64,000 nucleotides of DNA from Bradyrhizobium sp. CCGE-LA001 (GTDB lineage: Bacteria > Pseudomonadota > Alphaproteobacteria > Rhizobiales > Xanthobacteraceae), in NCBI RefSeq assembly GCF_000296215.2, contig NZ_CP013949.1:3217501-3281500 (forward strand). The letters are read 5' to 3'. The notes below the pieces were generated by a model. It worked only from the letters and a program-made list of their open reading frames with translations, did no database searches and was not told the origin of the DNA. Of the stretch, positions 27,163 to 35,507 are shown one piece after another. Each line of letters opens with the position of its first letter. Positions within the stretch are counted from its first letter, which is position 1. Position numbers and translations under genes: made by a program.

Positions 27163-28386
27163 ATGACGTTGGAGAGAGCCGTGTCCGAGTCGATCGACGC
27201 TGTCGGGAGCGCGACGATCGCGATGGATGTCGCGATCGTCGGCGGCGGCCTCGCGGGATCGCTGGCGGCGGCGGTTCTCGCGCGGGCAGGGCATCGCGTT
27301 GCCTTGGTGGACAAGCGCGCCGTCTATCCGGACGAATTCCGGGTCGAGAAGATCGGAGGCCCGCAGCTGGACGCGTTCCGCAGGCTGGGCTTCATCCGTG
27401 GGCTCGCGAGCGTTGCCTGTTCATACGATCGCGTGCTCAACATCAGGGAGGGCAAGTTGGTCGATGTGAGCGTCGGTCAAGCCTACGGGCTTCCCTACGC
27501 CGATCTCGTCGCCATGGCGCGCAGCCAAATGCCCGATCCAACCAGCCTGATCGTCGACGAGGTCACTGCGATCAGCTCGAGCGACGACATCCAGCATCTC
27601 GAACTCGCTTCCGGACGGCGGCTCACTGCGCGCCTCGTGGTTCTCGCCACGGGCATGGCCGGAGCTCTCAGCTACAAGCTCGGCATCAGGCGGCGCGTGC
27701 TGGCTGCGGGCCATTCGGTCTCTTTCGGATTCACGATCGCCCGGCGCGACGGTGCGCCGTTCGATTTCGAGGCGCTGACCTGCTACGGCGAGCGCACGGC
27801 GGACGGCGTCGACTATCTCAGCCTGTTTCCGGTGCGCGCGGGCATGCGAGCGAATCTGTTCATGTTCCGCGATCCGACCGATTCCATCATGCGCGAGCTG
27901 CGCCGCGACACGGAAGCGACGGTTCTGCGCCTGCTGCCGGGACTACAGACCTATCTCGGCGATTTCCGCGTGATCGACCGCGTTCAGAACTGGGTGATGG
28001 ACCTCTCCGTCGTCGAGGGACATCTTCAGCCCGGAATCGTGTTGATCGGCGATGCCTTCCAGACCAACTGTCCCGCCGCCGGAACCGGCGTCGCGCGCCT
28101 GCTGGTGGACGTCGAGCGTCTTTGCACCGAATATGCACCGCGGTGGCTCTCAACTCCCGGCATGGACCGGCAGAAGATCGCGGAGTTCTACGCCGATCGC
28201 GATAAGCTCGCGGCAGACCGGCAATCGCTGAAGATGGCGCGATTCCGCCAGGCCCTGACGTCGCGCGACGATATTGGCTGGGACGTGCGGCGGCGGCTGC
28301 ACTTCCTGCGTCGCAGTCTCACCCATCGGGTCGAGCAGATGCGGCCAGGCTGGCTCGCGCAGGTCCGCAGCGCACTTCGGGCCTGA
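27163..28386 (+). CDS. FAD-dependent oxidoreductase in the exopolysaccharide locus
   Basis: A 407-residue flavoprotein of the UbiH/geranylgeranyl-reductase-like group. The N-terminal FAD motif is VAIVGGGLAGSLAAAVLARAG, followed by the Asp-Lys (V-D-K-R) that binds the ribose. A second FAD motif G-D-A-F-Q-T-N-C-P-A-A-G-T-G lies near residue 297. No W-x-W-x-I-P halogenase motif is present. The start MTLERA at 27163 has GGGAGCC upstream; a long in-frame extension has no support. Such an enzyme is unusual in a polysaccharide locus; it might oxidise or reduce a lipid or sugar-linked group. Substrate unknown. Confidence 0.82.
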   Translation: MTLERAVSESIDAVGSATIAMDVAIVGGGLAGSLAAAVLARAGHRVALVDKRAVYPDEFRVEKIGGPQLDAFRRLGFIRGLASVACSYDRVLNIREGKLVDVSVGQAYGLPYADLVAMARSQMPDPTSLIVDEVTAISSSDDIQHLELASGRRLTARLVVLATGMAGALSYKLGIRRRVLAAGHSVSFGFTIARRDGAPFDFEALTCYGERTADGVDYLSLFPVRAGMRANLFMFRDPTDSIMRELRRDTEATVLRLLPGLQTYLGDFRVIDRVQNWVMDLSVVEGHLQPGIVLIGDAFQTNCPAAGTGVARLLVDVERLCTEYAPRWLSTPGMDRQKIAEFYADRDKLAADRQSLKMARFRQALTSRDDIGWDVRRRLHFLRRSLTHRVEQMRPGWLAQVRSALRA

Positions 28387-28412
28387 GCATCGCGGCCGGC
28401 GCCGCACGCTCG

Positions 28413-29549
28413 TCAGCGCGTCGGGGTCGAGGTATGGGGCGGCTGGATCCTGAATTCCGACATGCGCTTGGCGGCGAGTTTGAGCCAAGGAGCTTGCTTC
28501 AGGGCGAACAGCGCAACGGTGCCCGCGGTGCTGCCGGCCTGCGTGACCGCCCACATCGGCGACGGCTGCGCGCCGAACAGCTTCTTGTAGGGTTCGTCGC
28601 CTATGGTGAAATCGAGCATCTGATCTCCGCGCTCGATGCAATCCCTCGCCACCTGCTCGAACATCAGGGCGCCCAGGGATTGGCTCTTGTATCCGTCGAT
28701 ATCGAAGGCGCTCATGATGACGTGGTAGGTGCCCTGGTGCGACAAACCGAGTACCGCGGCGATCACGTCGCCGTCCATCTTCATGGCGTAGAGCCGCACG
28801 AAGGAGTCGAGGCCGCGGAGCGCCACGTCGGAATAGAAATCGAAATATTCGGGGCGCTGGAGCAGGTCTCCATCGCCCTGTGACTGAAACCGCGGCCCGC
28901 GGAATCTCTTCATCACCTCCAACGCGTCGCGTGTGGAGGCACCGTCATTGCAGCAGGAGAAGCTCAACGCGCCCTTCCTCTGGAGCTGACGATACTTCTT
29001 CGCGAGCTCCTTCTGATAGGAGCGATCGATCGCACTCGCCCGCCATTGCTCGAACGGCGTGATGAGGACGGTCGCGTAGGCATTGGTGTCCATCGAGATG
29101 CGACGGGGCGCGGCCAGGAGGGTCTCGATCGGAAGCCGCCCGTTGGGCAGCTTGGTCATGCGGAGCAGATCGAAAGGGCGGAGGAGGCGCTGAAGCTCCG
29201 CGCATGCGCTCTCGTCCTCGAGCAGTTGGGAAAACACCTCCGGGCTGCAAACCGGCGCCAGATAGTCGGAGACGCGGAGGTCGGCGAACTCGACGGTCCG
29301 TATCGGACCTCGCCGGATCCGCAACAGAGGCAGCACCATCGCAAGCGCATGGGTCTTGCGACGGCGGACGACGACAATGAGAGGCGTGGCACCCGCATGA
29401 GGCGCCAGCCTGGTGTACAGGCTATGCAGCCAGAGCGGGTGCTGGAACGCGGTGGCGGCGGAGTTGTCGAACAGCTCAGCGTATTCCGGGGACGCAAAGT
29501 CAAACGTCTGCTCGATGGCGATATCGAATGTGCTGCTAGGTCTGTTCAT
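28413..29549 (-). CDS. GNAT/BioF2-like (FemAB-fold) acyltransferase
   Basis: A 378-residue protein of the BioF2-like acetyltransferase group (often annotated CelD/FemAB-like). The C-terminal GNAT-type domain shows Y-H-V-I-M-S-A-F-D-I-D-G-Y-K-S-Q-S-L-G near residue 275, then G-D-Q-M-L-D-F-T-I-G-D-E-P-Y-K-K-L-F-G, the standard signature of this group. Members are common in rhizobial polysaccharide loci and are believed to acylate sugars or attach amino acids, though substrates are rarely proven. MNRPSST at 29549 is chosen; an upstream start would add 34 residues without family support. It is convergent with the FAD gene (26-base gap). Confidence 0.8.
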   Translation of the reverse strand: MNRPSSTFDIAIEQTFDFASPEYAELFDNSAATAFQHPLWLHSLYTRLAPHAGATPLIVVVRRRKTHALAMVLPLLRIRRGPIRTVEFADLRVSDYLAPVCSPEVFSQLLEDESACAELQRLLRPFDLLRMTKLPNGRLPIETLLAAPRRISMDTNAYATVLITPFEQWRASAIDRSYQKELAKKYRQLQRKGALSFSCCNDGASTRDALEVMKRFRGPRFQSQGDGDLLQRPEYFDFYSDVALRGLDSFVRLYAMKMDGDVIAAVLGLSHQGTYHVIMSAFDIDGYKSQSLGALMFEQVARDCIERGDQMLDFTIGDEPYKKLFGAQPSPMWAVTQAGSTAGTVALFALKQAPWLKLAAKRMSEFRIQPPHTSTPTR

Positions 29550-29774
29550 GGGTAGCCAAGGAAACCGGACGATTCGAAATTCGATCGAGCTCGGTCCGGG
29601 CTTTATAGCAGGGTCGTTACGAGCGACATACCGTCGCGGTGTGATTTGCATGAATGCACCGCTCCAGGCCTCATATCGTTACCAAACCCTTAAATCTGGT
29701 CCTGCATGGGCCTGAAGCGCCGGAGATCGGCCTGCGCTAGCAAATTATTAACCGCACCTCAGGAAGGTCGGTTC
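29550..29774. promoter_or_regulatory. Divergent intergenic region upstream of the polymerase gene
   Basis: A 225-base non-coding gap between the divergent acyltransferase and polymerase genes. It includes AAATTATTAACC near 29741-29752 and the ribosome site AGGAAGG just before the polymerase ATG. No specific promoter could be fixed. Confidence 0.4.
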
Positions 29775-31085
29775 ATGGCCAGCCTGCAGACCGAGGTGGA
29801 TTCCGGGACACTCGATAGCGCGTTCTGGGAGACGCGCAGCGTTGGCGTTGAGAAGATCGCCAGAACCGCAATCAGCTGCTCGATCACGGTCAACGTGGTG
29901 GCGTCGATGGGGATCTTCAACGCCAAGCTTCTGCCGCCGGAGCTGACCTTCGTGCAGCAGGCCGTGGCGCTGCTGATGTGGGTCGTCCTGATTTATGCAA
30001 GCGCCTTCGTGCGTCCGCGCCTGCGGTTGCAGTTCAATCCCGATTTGATCGCGCTGCTCGCATTCTACACCTTCGCGGTCGTATCCGTATTCTGGTCGAG
30101 CCTGAACGCGGCCGCGCTCATGAAGAGCGCGGCGCTGGCGATGACGACCTTCGGCGCATTCTGCCTCGCCACGCGCATCGACATCGACGAGATCGTGAGG
30201 GCCACGTCTCATGGGCTCTTCATATTGGTCGCCGCGTCGACCTTCTGTGCGCTTGCCGTCCCCGATATCGGGATCGACCAGACCTGGATGCACAGCGGGC
30301 AATGGCAGGGTGTTTACGAATCGAAGCAGACGCTCGGCTTCGTCGGCGCGTATCTGATGTTCTTTTCCTGCTATCGCAAGATGACCGGGCAGGGCTGGCT
30401 CGCCTTTCTCGTCGTCTTCCTGGTGGCCTCGACGTGCGTCCTCGCGTCGGAATCGCGCGGGGCCGGCGCCGTCGCCCTGGCGGCCTGTGCACTGCTCGTA
30501 ACGTCGATGTGGTCAGTCGGCTGCATGAGGGTCTATGCGATCTTGCCGTTCGTCATGTGCATTCTGGCCGGCATCCTGTTCTTGTATTTCTACGTCACCG
30601 GATATGACTCGATTCATGTCGGCGATGCGAAGATCGATTTCACCGAGCGGACCTTCATCTGGCACTACGCCATCAGCCATTTCGACGATGCGCCACTGCT
30701 CGGCTTCGGCATCAACGGCTTCTGGACGGTGCCGTCGATCTACGACTATTTCGAGCAGAACCACGGCTGGGTGCTGGACAATTATCACAGTGGCTACATC
30801 ACGATCCTGATGGAGACCGGGTTTCTGGGATATGTGCTGTTCGCCGCGAGCGTCCTTCTGTTCTCGAACAAGATCCTGTACCTGATCTCGACGAGATCGA
30901 TCGAGCGATCGCACTGCGCGCTCATCACCGGATTCGTGGTCCTCAGCTTTCAGACCAATTTCACGGAGACGACGTTTCTTCGCTCGACGATGTTCACCTC
31001 GGTCCTCCTGGTCGCGTTCCTCCTCGCCACGTGCAGGCCCGTGCCCGAGCCGGGATTTCAATCTGTGGAGATGGACGCGAGATGA
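29775..31085 (+). CDS. O-antigen polymerase/ligase-like membrane protein (Wzy/ExoQ type)
   Basis: A 436-residue polytopic membrane protein with about 10-12 hydrophobic segments and a large periplasmic loop (about 285-350) holding F-G-I-N-G-F-W-T-V and N-Y-H-S-G-Y, features typical of the O-antigen ligase/Wzy family. S-E-S-R-G-A-G-A-V-A near residue 225 is another family hallmark. It probably polymerises the lipid-linked repeat units made by this locus. ATG 29775 follows AGGAAGG. Its stop overlaps the start of the GH5 glycanase (ATGA), so both are made together. Confidence 0.85.
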   Translation: MASLQTEVDSGTLDSAFWETRSVGVEKIARTAISCSITVNVVASMGIFNAKLLPPELTFVQQAVALLMWVVLIYASAFVRPRLRLQFNPDLIALLAFYTFAVVSVFWSSLNAAALMKSAALAMTTFGAFCLATRIDIDEIVRATSHGLFILVAASTFCALAVPDIGIDQTWMHSGQWQGVYESKQTLGFVGAYLMFFSCYRKMTGQGWLAFLVVFLVASTCVLASESRGAGAVALAACALLVTSMWSVGCMRVYAILPFVMCILAGILFLYFYVTGYDSIHVGDAKIDFTERTFIWHYAISHFDDAPLLGFGINGFWTVPSIYDYFEQNHGWVLDNYHSGYITILMETGFLGYVLFAASVLLFSNKILYLISTRSIERSHCALITGFVVLSFQTNFTETTFLRSTMFTSVLLVAFLLATCRPVPEPGFQSVEMDAR

Positions 31086-32107
31086 CCGCCATCCGTGCCG
31101 CCCGGCTGCGAGGCCTCAATCTCGTCGCGGCGGCATTCTTCCTTGCATCAGTGGTCTCCGCGGCCCACGGCGCCGAGCAGGCCGCTTCCCGTAACGTCCC
31201 GAAGTTGGGGCGCGGCATCAACATTCTCGGCTATGACGGCATCTGGGAGGGCGGTCGGAACGCGCCATTCCGCCTCGACAATCTGACGACGATCAAGAAG
31301 GCCGGGTTCTCGCACGTCAGGATCAACTTCTTCGGGTTCAAGTTCATGGGTCCCGAGAATGTCCTGGACGAGATCGTTCTCAGACGGCTCGATACCGTCA
31401 TCGAGGAAGTGCTCGCGCGGGGGCTCATTCCCATCCTCGACGAGCACGATACCCATATCTGCCAGCGCGACATTTCGGAATGCGCACCGAAGCTCAGGGC
31501 GTTCTGGCGGCAGATCGCCGAGCGATATGCCGGAAAATATCCGACGCTGGTCTTCGAGGTCCTGAACGAGCCTGGCGGACAAATGACGACGTCCAGCTGG
31601 AATGCGCTCCTCAATGAATGTCTCGAGATCATCCGCCGCACCAATCCCGATCGGCCGGTCATTGCCGCCGTTCTCAATGTCGATGAGATTCCCATCGAGG
31701 AGTTGGTTCTGCCGACCGACGACCGCAACCTGATCGTGACGTTTCACTACTACGCGCCGATCAAGTTCACGCATCAGGGTGCACCGTGGTCGCAAACATT
31801 CTCGAAGATTGGACCGCTGGATTGGGGCAGCCGGAACGACGAAGCGAAGGCCGCCGCAGACTTCGACAAGGTCAGGCTGTGGGCGGAGAAGGAGAAGCGT
31901 CCCATCTATCTCGGCGAGTTCGGGGTGTATGAGAGAGCGCCATCCGACAGTCGCCTGAGATATCTGTCATTCGTGGCGAGGAGCGCCGACAGGCTCGGCT
32001 GGTCGTGGGCATATTGGCAGTTCGACCATGACTTCGCGGCTTTCGACGGCGCGCGTCAGGCCTGGAAGCCTGATATTTTGCGTGCGCTGGTTCCGCTGCT
32101 GCGTTGA
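31082..32107 (+). CDS. Secreted glycoside hydrolase family 5 (cellulase-like) enzyme
   Basis: A 341-residue enzyme with a signal peptide (residues ~1-30, cleavage near A-H-G). The mature part is a GH5 TIM barrel: V-R-I-N-F-F-G-F-K near residue 70, the acid/base Glu163 in VFEVLNEPGG, H-Y-Y-A-P near residue 223, and the nucleophile Glu279 in IYLGEFGVYE. GH5 enzymes cut beta-1,4-glucans and related polymers. Coupling to the polymerase gene suggests it trims or releases the same exopolysaccharide in the periplasm or outside, similar in idea to ExoK-like enzymes, rather than digesting plant cellulose. Confidence 0.9.
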   Translation: MTAIRAARLRGLNLVAAAFFLASVVSAAHGAEQAASRNVPKLGRGINILGYDGIWEGGRNAPFRLDNLTTIKKAGFSHVRINFFGFKFMGPENVLDEIVLRRLDTVIEEVLARGLIPILDEHDTHICQRDISECAPKLRAFWRQIAERYAGKYPTLVFEVLNEPGGQMTTSSWNALLNECLEIIRRTNPDRPVIAAVLNVDEIPIEELVLPTDDRNLIVTFHYYAPIKFTHQGAPWSQTFSKIGPLDWGSRNDEAKAAADFDKVRLWAEKEKRPIYLGEFGVYERAPSDSRLRYLSFVARSADRLGWSWAYWQFDHDFAAFDGARQAWKPDILRALVPLLR

Positions 32108-32301
32108 GCCGGCGCTTCTGTTGCCTGTACGACTCTGGTCTTCATACGGCGAGAGGATTGCAAATCGCACCAATGGTGTCGCGATCTCCGCGGTGTGCCG
32201 ATAGCAATCGGTGCGGGAGTATTCATGCGGGCGATGCGCAACCTGTTCGACTGGATCGCAAATTCATCACGATATGACGCAGTGTCGCATGCGAATCGAT
32301 G

Positions 32302-32334
32302 ATTAGAACGATTTGAAATTAGAAGTCTTCGAAG
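32302..32334 (+). promoter_or_regulatory. Two abutting Irr (ICE)-like boxes
   Basis: ATTAGAACGATTTGAAA (32302-32318) and ATTAGAAGTCTTCGAAG (32318-32334) share the shape TTAGAA-N3-TT(C/T)(G)AA. The recalled Bradyrhizobium Irr/ICE consensus is about TTTAGAA-N3-TTCTAAA; each box matches 11 of 14 fixed positions. The second has the near-palindromic core TTAGAA-GTC-TTCGAA. They are 16 bases apart start to start. Confidence 0.55.
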
Positions 32335-32397
32335 ATGATCCATGACGCCGTTCGACGTCGACATCGATTCTTCCATCGTGATGGTTAGCCGTACAAC

Positions 32398-32414
32398 CTT
32401 AGATAACTTCTAGT
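32398..32414 (+). promoter_or_regulatory. Third Irr (ICE)-like box
   Basis: CTTAGATAACTTCTAGT matches 10 of 14 positions of the same consensus and contains the symmetrical core TAGA-N5-TCTA. It lies about 80 bases upstream of the receptor ATG, closer to a likely promoter than the two overlapping boxes. Confidence 0.45.
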
Positions 32415-32493
32415 TCCCAATCCCTTCTCGCAGCACCCTCGTATGTTAGGAAGCGCGGGGGACGTGCTTGCGAGTGGGAATTGGGGTGCAACA

Positions 32494-34878
32494 ATGAGGC
32501 GTGAACTCTCGGCCAGGAAAATCGTGCGGACGCTATCGCTGGGAGCGGTGAGTTATCTCGCGCTGTCACTGGAATCGTCAGGTGAATTTCAGCAGACGCT
32601 TGCGCAAACGAATCTGCCGCCCGTGACCGTGGATGCTCCCAAGCCAAGAGTTCGTCAGCCGGTCCAGAGATCACAGTCGACGCGCGCCTCGCGGGGACAG
32701 CGATCGGTCGCCGCGGCGGCTCCGCGCCAGGCGGCGCCCGTTCCCTATGTGGTGCCCGCGACCGGCACGGTCGGCACGGTGCCACCGGCATATGCAGGCG
32801 GCCAGGTCGCAACCGGCGGAAGTCTCGGGTTTTTAGGCAATCGCGGCGTGATGAATACGCCGTTCAACCAGACGAGCTACACGGCGGAGCTGATACAGAA
32901 TCAGCAGGCGAGAACGATCCGTGATGTCCTGGCGAATGATCCCTCGGTTCGCGTCGTCCAGGCCGCAGGCGGCGGTGCAGACAGTCTGTTTATACGTGGT
33001 TTCTACTACGATAGTGGCGACTTTGCCTTGAATGGCCTTGCGGGGATTGCGCCGTACTACTCCACCGGCGCCAACTTCATCGAGCGAGTTGAGGTCCTCA
33101 AAGGGCCCAGCGCGGTGCTCAATGGTATGACGATAGGCGGCACGGGAGCGACGAGTGGCGGCGCGGTTGGCGGCACGGTTAATCTGATTACCAAGCACGC
33201 ACCTGACGTGGATATCACCCGCATCACCGGGACATATTCGTCGAAGTCGCAGTTTGGTGAGCACATCGATGTCAGTCGGCGCTACGGCGAGCACAAGGAG
33301 TGGGGTGTGCGGCTGAACAGCACCTATTCAAATGGAAATACGCCCTGGAATCGCCAGAGGGACGAATTCGGCAATGCGGTGCTGGGGCTCGACTATCGAG
33401 GCGAGAACGCCCGATTCGAAGCCGACATTGGGTATCAGGCCGACGTTCTCAAGCCGCCATTGCGCTTCTTCAGTCTTGCTTCTCCCATTCTTCCGCCACC
33501 GCCGAAAGCTGGAACCAATTTCCAGGTGCCGTGGGCTTACTACGAACCGACGGATTTCTTCACGACTGCGCGTGGAGAGGTTGACGTCTTTGATTGGCTG
33601 ACTGCCTACGGCGCCTTCGGCTATCACGACAGCAACATCAACTATAAGTACCCATCGCCCATCATCAGTAATGCTGTGCCAGGGGCTAATACGGGTCCTT
33701 TCCAGCTCGGTGGACTGAGATCGAATCCACTTGCCGGCAGCGAGCGATTCGAGACATACGCGGGGGAAGCAGGTCTTCGGGCGAATGTCGACGCCGGCCC
33801 CATCAATCATGCGGTCAGCATGAATTATGCGATCAATGATCGAACTTATAGGCAGCGAGTCGTGACGCCGCTCAATCCGTCGCCGGCGACGCAGAGTGTG
33901 CTCTACTGGAATCTGTATAACGAGCCGACCAATCTCGCTCAGCCGGTTTTCAACGTGCTCGCCGCGAACCAGAGAACCAATGCGCAGCTTGAAAGCTTCG
34001 GCATCGCTGACACGATGTCTATGTTGAATAATCGTATTCAGTTCACCATCGCTGCGCGTCATCAGACGGCAGGCACCGGAGTTACGAATTTTATCGCCCC
34101 GGGCACAGGTAGCAGGCCTTATCAAGAGGCGTCGGTGATAACACCTGCCTACGCCCTTGTCGTGAAGCCGGTCGAGAGCATTTCGCTGTACGCCAATTAT
34201 GTCGAAGGCCTTCAGACGCCTCATGTCGTAACGGGCGCGAACTTCAGGAACCTCGGCGACGTGTTTGCGCCCAACAAGACGATGCAGGTCGAGGGCGGCG
34301 TGAAGTTCGACACGGGTCGGTTCACGACGACTGTAAGTTTCTTCAAGATCGAGCAGCGCAGCATCATCTCGACCTTCATAGGTGGGCTGCAGTACCAACT
34401 GCCCAATGGTAAGCAACGCAATGTCGGTGCCGAGCTCAACGTGTTTGGCGAAATTACGCCCGATATTCGATTGCTCGGTGGCGTGACATTGATTGACGGC
34501 AGACAGATCGATACCCCCAGAGCGGCCAACGGCAGCAATACGGACGGCAAGGTCGCGATCGGTGTTCCGACGGTCAGCGCCAATATCGGCGCGGAATGGG
34601 ATACCTGGTTCGTCCCGGGACTGACGCTTACAGGGCGCGTGATCTATACCGGTTCGCAGTACTACGACACGGCCAACTTGGTCGCGCTGCCAGACTGGAC
34701 GCGTGTCGATATAGGCGCCCGCTACACTTTCCTATCGCCTTGGAATGGAAAGCCGATCGTCGTACGCGCGAACATCGAGAATGTTGGTAACAAGGCTTAC
34801 TGGGCGTCCGCCTACAGCAACGTGCTCACACTCGGTGCCCCACGCACCTACCTCCTGTCGACGACGTTCAATTTCTGA
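32494..34878 (+). CDS. TonB-dependent siderophore receptor
   Basis: A 794-residue outer-membrane receptor. Residues ~1-38 are a signal peptide (cleavage near L-A-Q). A TonB-box-like L-P-P-V-T-V-D-A follows. The plug domain (~105-250) has the typical A-R-T-I-R-D-V-L, R-G-F-Y, F-I-E-R-V-E-V-L-K-G-P-S-A-V-L and G-G-T-V-N-L-I-T-K. The rest is a 22-strand-type beta-barrel ending in S-T-T-F-N-F with a terminal Phe. No N-terminal STN signalling domain is present, so FecR/sigma-factor control is unlikely. It probably imports the Fe(III) complex of the product of the NRPS genes downstream, with TonB-ExoB-ExbD energy. Confidence 0.93.
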   Translation: MRRELSARKIVRTLSLGAVSYLALSLESSGEFQQTLAQTNLPPVTVDAPKPRVRQPVQRSQSTRASRGQRSVAAAAPRQAAPVPYVVPATGTVGTVPPAYAGGQVATGGSLGFLGNRGVMNTPFNQTSYTAELIQNQQARTIRDVLANDPSVRVVQAAGGGADSLFIRGFYYDSGDFALNGLAGIAPYYSTGANFIERVEVLKGPSAVLNGMTIGGTGATSGGAVGGTVNLITKHAPDVDITRITGTYSSKSQFGEHIDVSRRYGEHKEWGVRLNSTYSNGNTPWNRQRDEFGNAVLGLDYRGENARFEADIGYQADVLKPPLRFFSLASPILPPPPKAGTNFQVPWAYYEPTDFFTTARGEVDVFDWLTAYGAFGYHDSNINYKYPSPIISNAVPGANTGPFQLGGLRSNPLAGSERFETYAGEAGLRANVDAGPINHAVSMNYAINDRTYRQRVVTPLNPSPATQSVLYWNLYNEPTNLAQPVFNVLAANQRTNAQLESFGIADTMSMLNNRIQFTIAARHQTAGTGVTNFIAPGTGSRPYQEASVITPAYALVVKPVESISLYANYVEGLQTPHVVTGANFRNLGDVFAPNKTMQVEGGVKFDTGRFTTTVSFFKIEQRSIISTFIGGLQYQLPNGKQRNVGAELNVFGEITPDIRLLGGVTLIDGRQIDTPRAANGSNTDGKVAIGVPTVSANIGAEWDTWFVPGLTLTGRVIYTGSQYYDTANLVALPDWTRVDIGARYTFLSPWNGKPIVVRANIENVGNKAYWASAYSNVLTLGAPRTYLLSTTFNF

Positions 34879-34910
34879 ACACAGCGTCCTACGACACTTC
34901 CGATACTTGC

Positions 34911-34945
34911 CCGCCGCGGATCTCATCCGCGGCGGCCTTTTCTTT
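34911..34945 (+). terminator. Strong intrinsic terminator after the TonB receptor gene
   Basis: CCGCCGCGGA (34911-34920) pairs perfectly with TCCGCGGCGG (34926-34935), a 10-bp GC-rich stem with a 5-base loop, followed by CCTTTTCTTT. It starts 32 bases after the receptor stop. It separates receptor transcription from the mbtH-NRPS operon. Confidence 0.88.
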
Positions 34946-35258
34946 GATCGATAGTCAGCCAGCTGCACTTGTCGGGATTGATGACAGCACAATGAAACAC
35001 CGCTCGCGACATAACGGGCGATCTTGCCGCATCGTAGAAGTTCCTCCGTGCGCAGTTAGAATTGCAGCAATCCGCGTCGTGTTCTGAAATCGCGATATTT
35101 TCCCGCGTGTTGGTGCGCAAGCGCGGAGGTTGCATTGTGCTCGTCCGTCGCCAATTTTGAGGTCTTAAAAAAAGTAGCGTCGATATTGCTTTGACCCTCG
35201 TCGGCATCTGACCTAGTCAAACGTCTCTGCTTTCGCTTTCCGAAGAGGGGACCGAGCC
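34946..35258. other. AT-rich intergenic stretch before the mbtH gene
   Basis: About 310 bases without a supported gene. It holds the candidate promoter for the NRPS operon (next entry) and the isolated half-like blocks TTAGAATTG (about 35056) and GTAGAAGTTC (about 35034). No full ICE box was seen. Confidence 0.5.
35191..35219 (+). promoter_or_regulatory. Candidate sigma-70-like promoter of the mbtH-NRPS operon
   Basis: TTGACC (35191-35196), a 17-base spacer and TAGTCA (35214-35219) give the spacing of a housekeeping promoter, about 40 bases ahead of the mbtH ATG. TGACCTAGTCA (35209-35219) is an inverted repeat (TGAC-N3-GTCA) that would overlap the -10 box and could be an operator. Confidence 0.45.
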
Positions 35259-35486
35259 ATGATGGTGTTCGACAGGGACGACGTCACCTTCACCGTCGTC
35301 GTCAATCACGAAGAGCAATATTCCATCTGGCCGACGTTCAAGGAGATTCCGGCCGGCTGGACGGCAGTGGGGAAGACCGGCAGCAAGAAGGAATGTCTCG
35401 ACCACATCGAACAGGTGTGGACCGACATGCGTCCGCTCAGCTTGCGCAAGTTCATGGACGGCTCGTCGCCTCGGCAGTCGACGTAG
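35259..35486 (+). CDS. MbtH family protein
   Basis: A 75-residue MbtH-like protein. The family signature is clear: V-V-V-N-H-E-E-Q-Y-S-I-W-P, then I-P-A-G-W, G-K-T-G-S-K-K-E-C-L and V-W-T-D-M-R-P-L-S-L. These proteins bind adenylation domains of NRPSs and are needed for their solubility or activity. It heads the biosynthetic operon and serves the three NRPSs. ATG 35259 is used; ATG 35262 is equally possible. Confidence 0.95.
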   Translation: MMVFDRDDVTFTVVVNHEEQYSIWPTFKEIPAGWTAVGKTGSKKECLDHIEQVWTDMRPLSLRKFMDGSSPRQST

Positions 35487-35507
35487 TCAGCGGAGTCCGG
35501 TCGTCCG

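Larger units (their letters stand above)
32108..32493 (+). promoter_or_regulatory. Upstream region of the TonB receptor gene, iron-control candidate
   Basis: A 386-base non-coding region holding three ICE-like boxes, listed separately. Another palindrome, TCGCATGCGA, lies at 32285-32294. AT content is clearly above that of the flanking genes. The ribosome site before ATG 32494 (GGGGTGCAACA) is weak. Confidence 0.55.

Noticed and set aside
27163..28386. Tryptophan halogenase
   Set aside because: The FAD fold could suggest it, but the W-x-W-x-I-P motif and the catalytic Lys context are absent.
32494..34878. Signalling (FecA/FpvA-type) receptor
   Set aside because: No STN domain precedes the plug, and no FecR or ECF sigma gene lies nearby.
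34946..35258. ICE box before mbtH
   Set aside because: Only half-like blocks (TTAGAATTG, GTAGAAGTTC) occur, without a partner at the right spacing.
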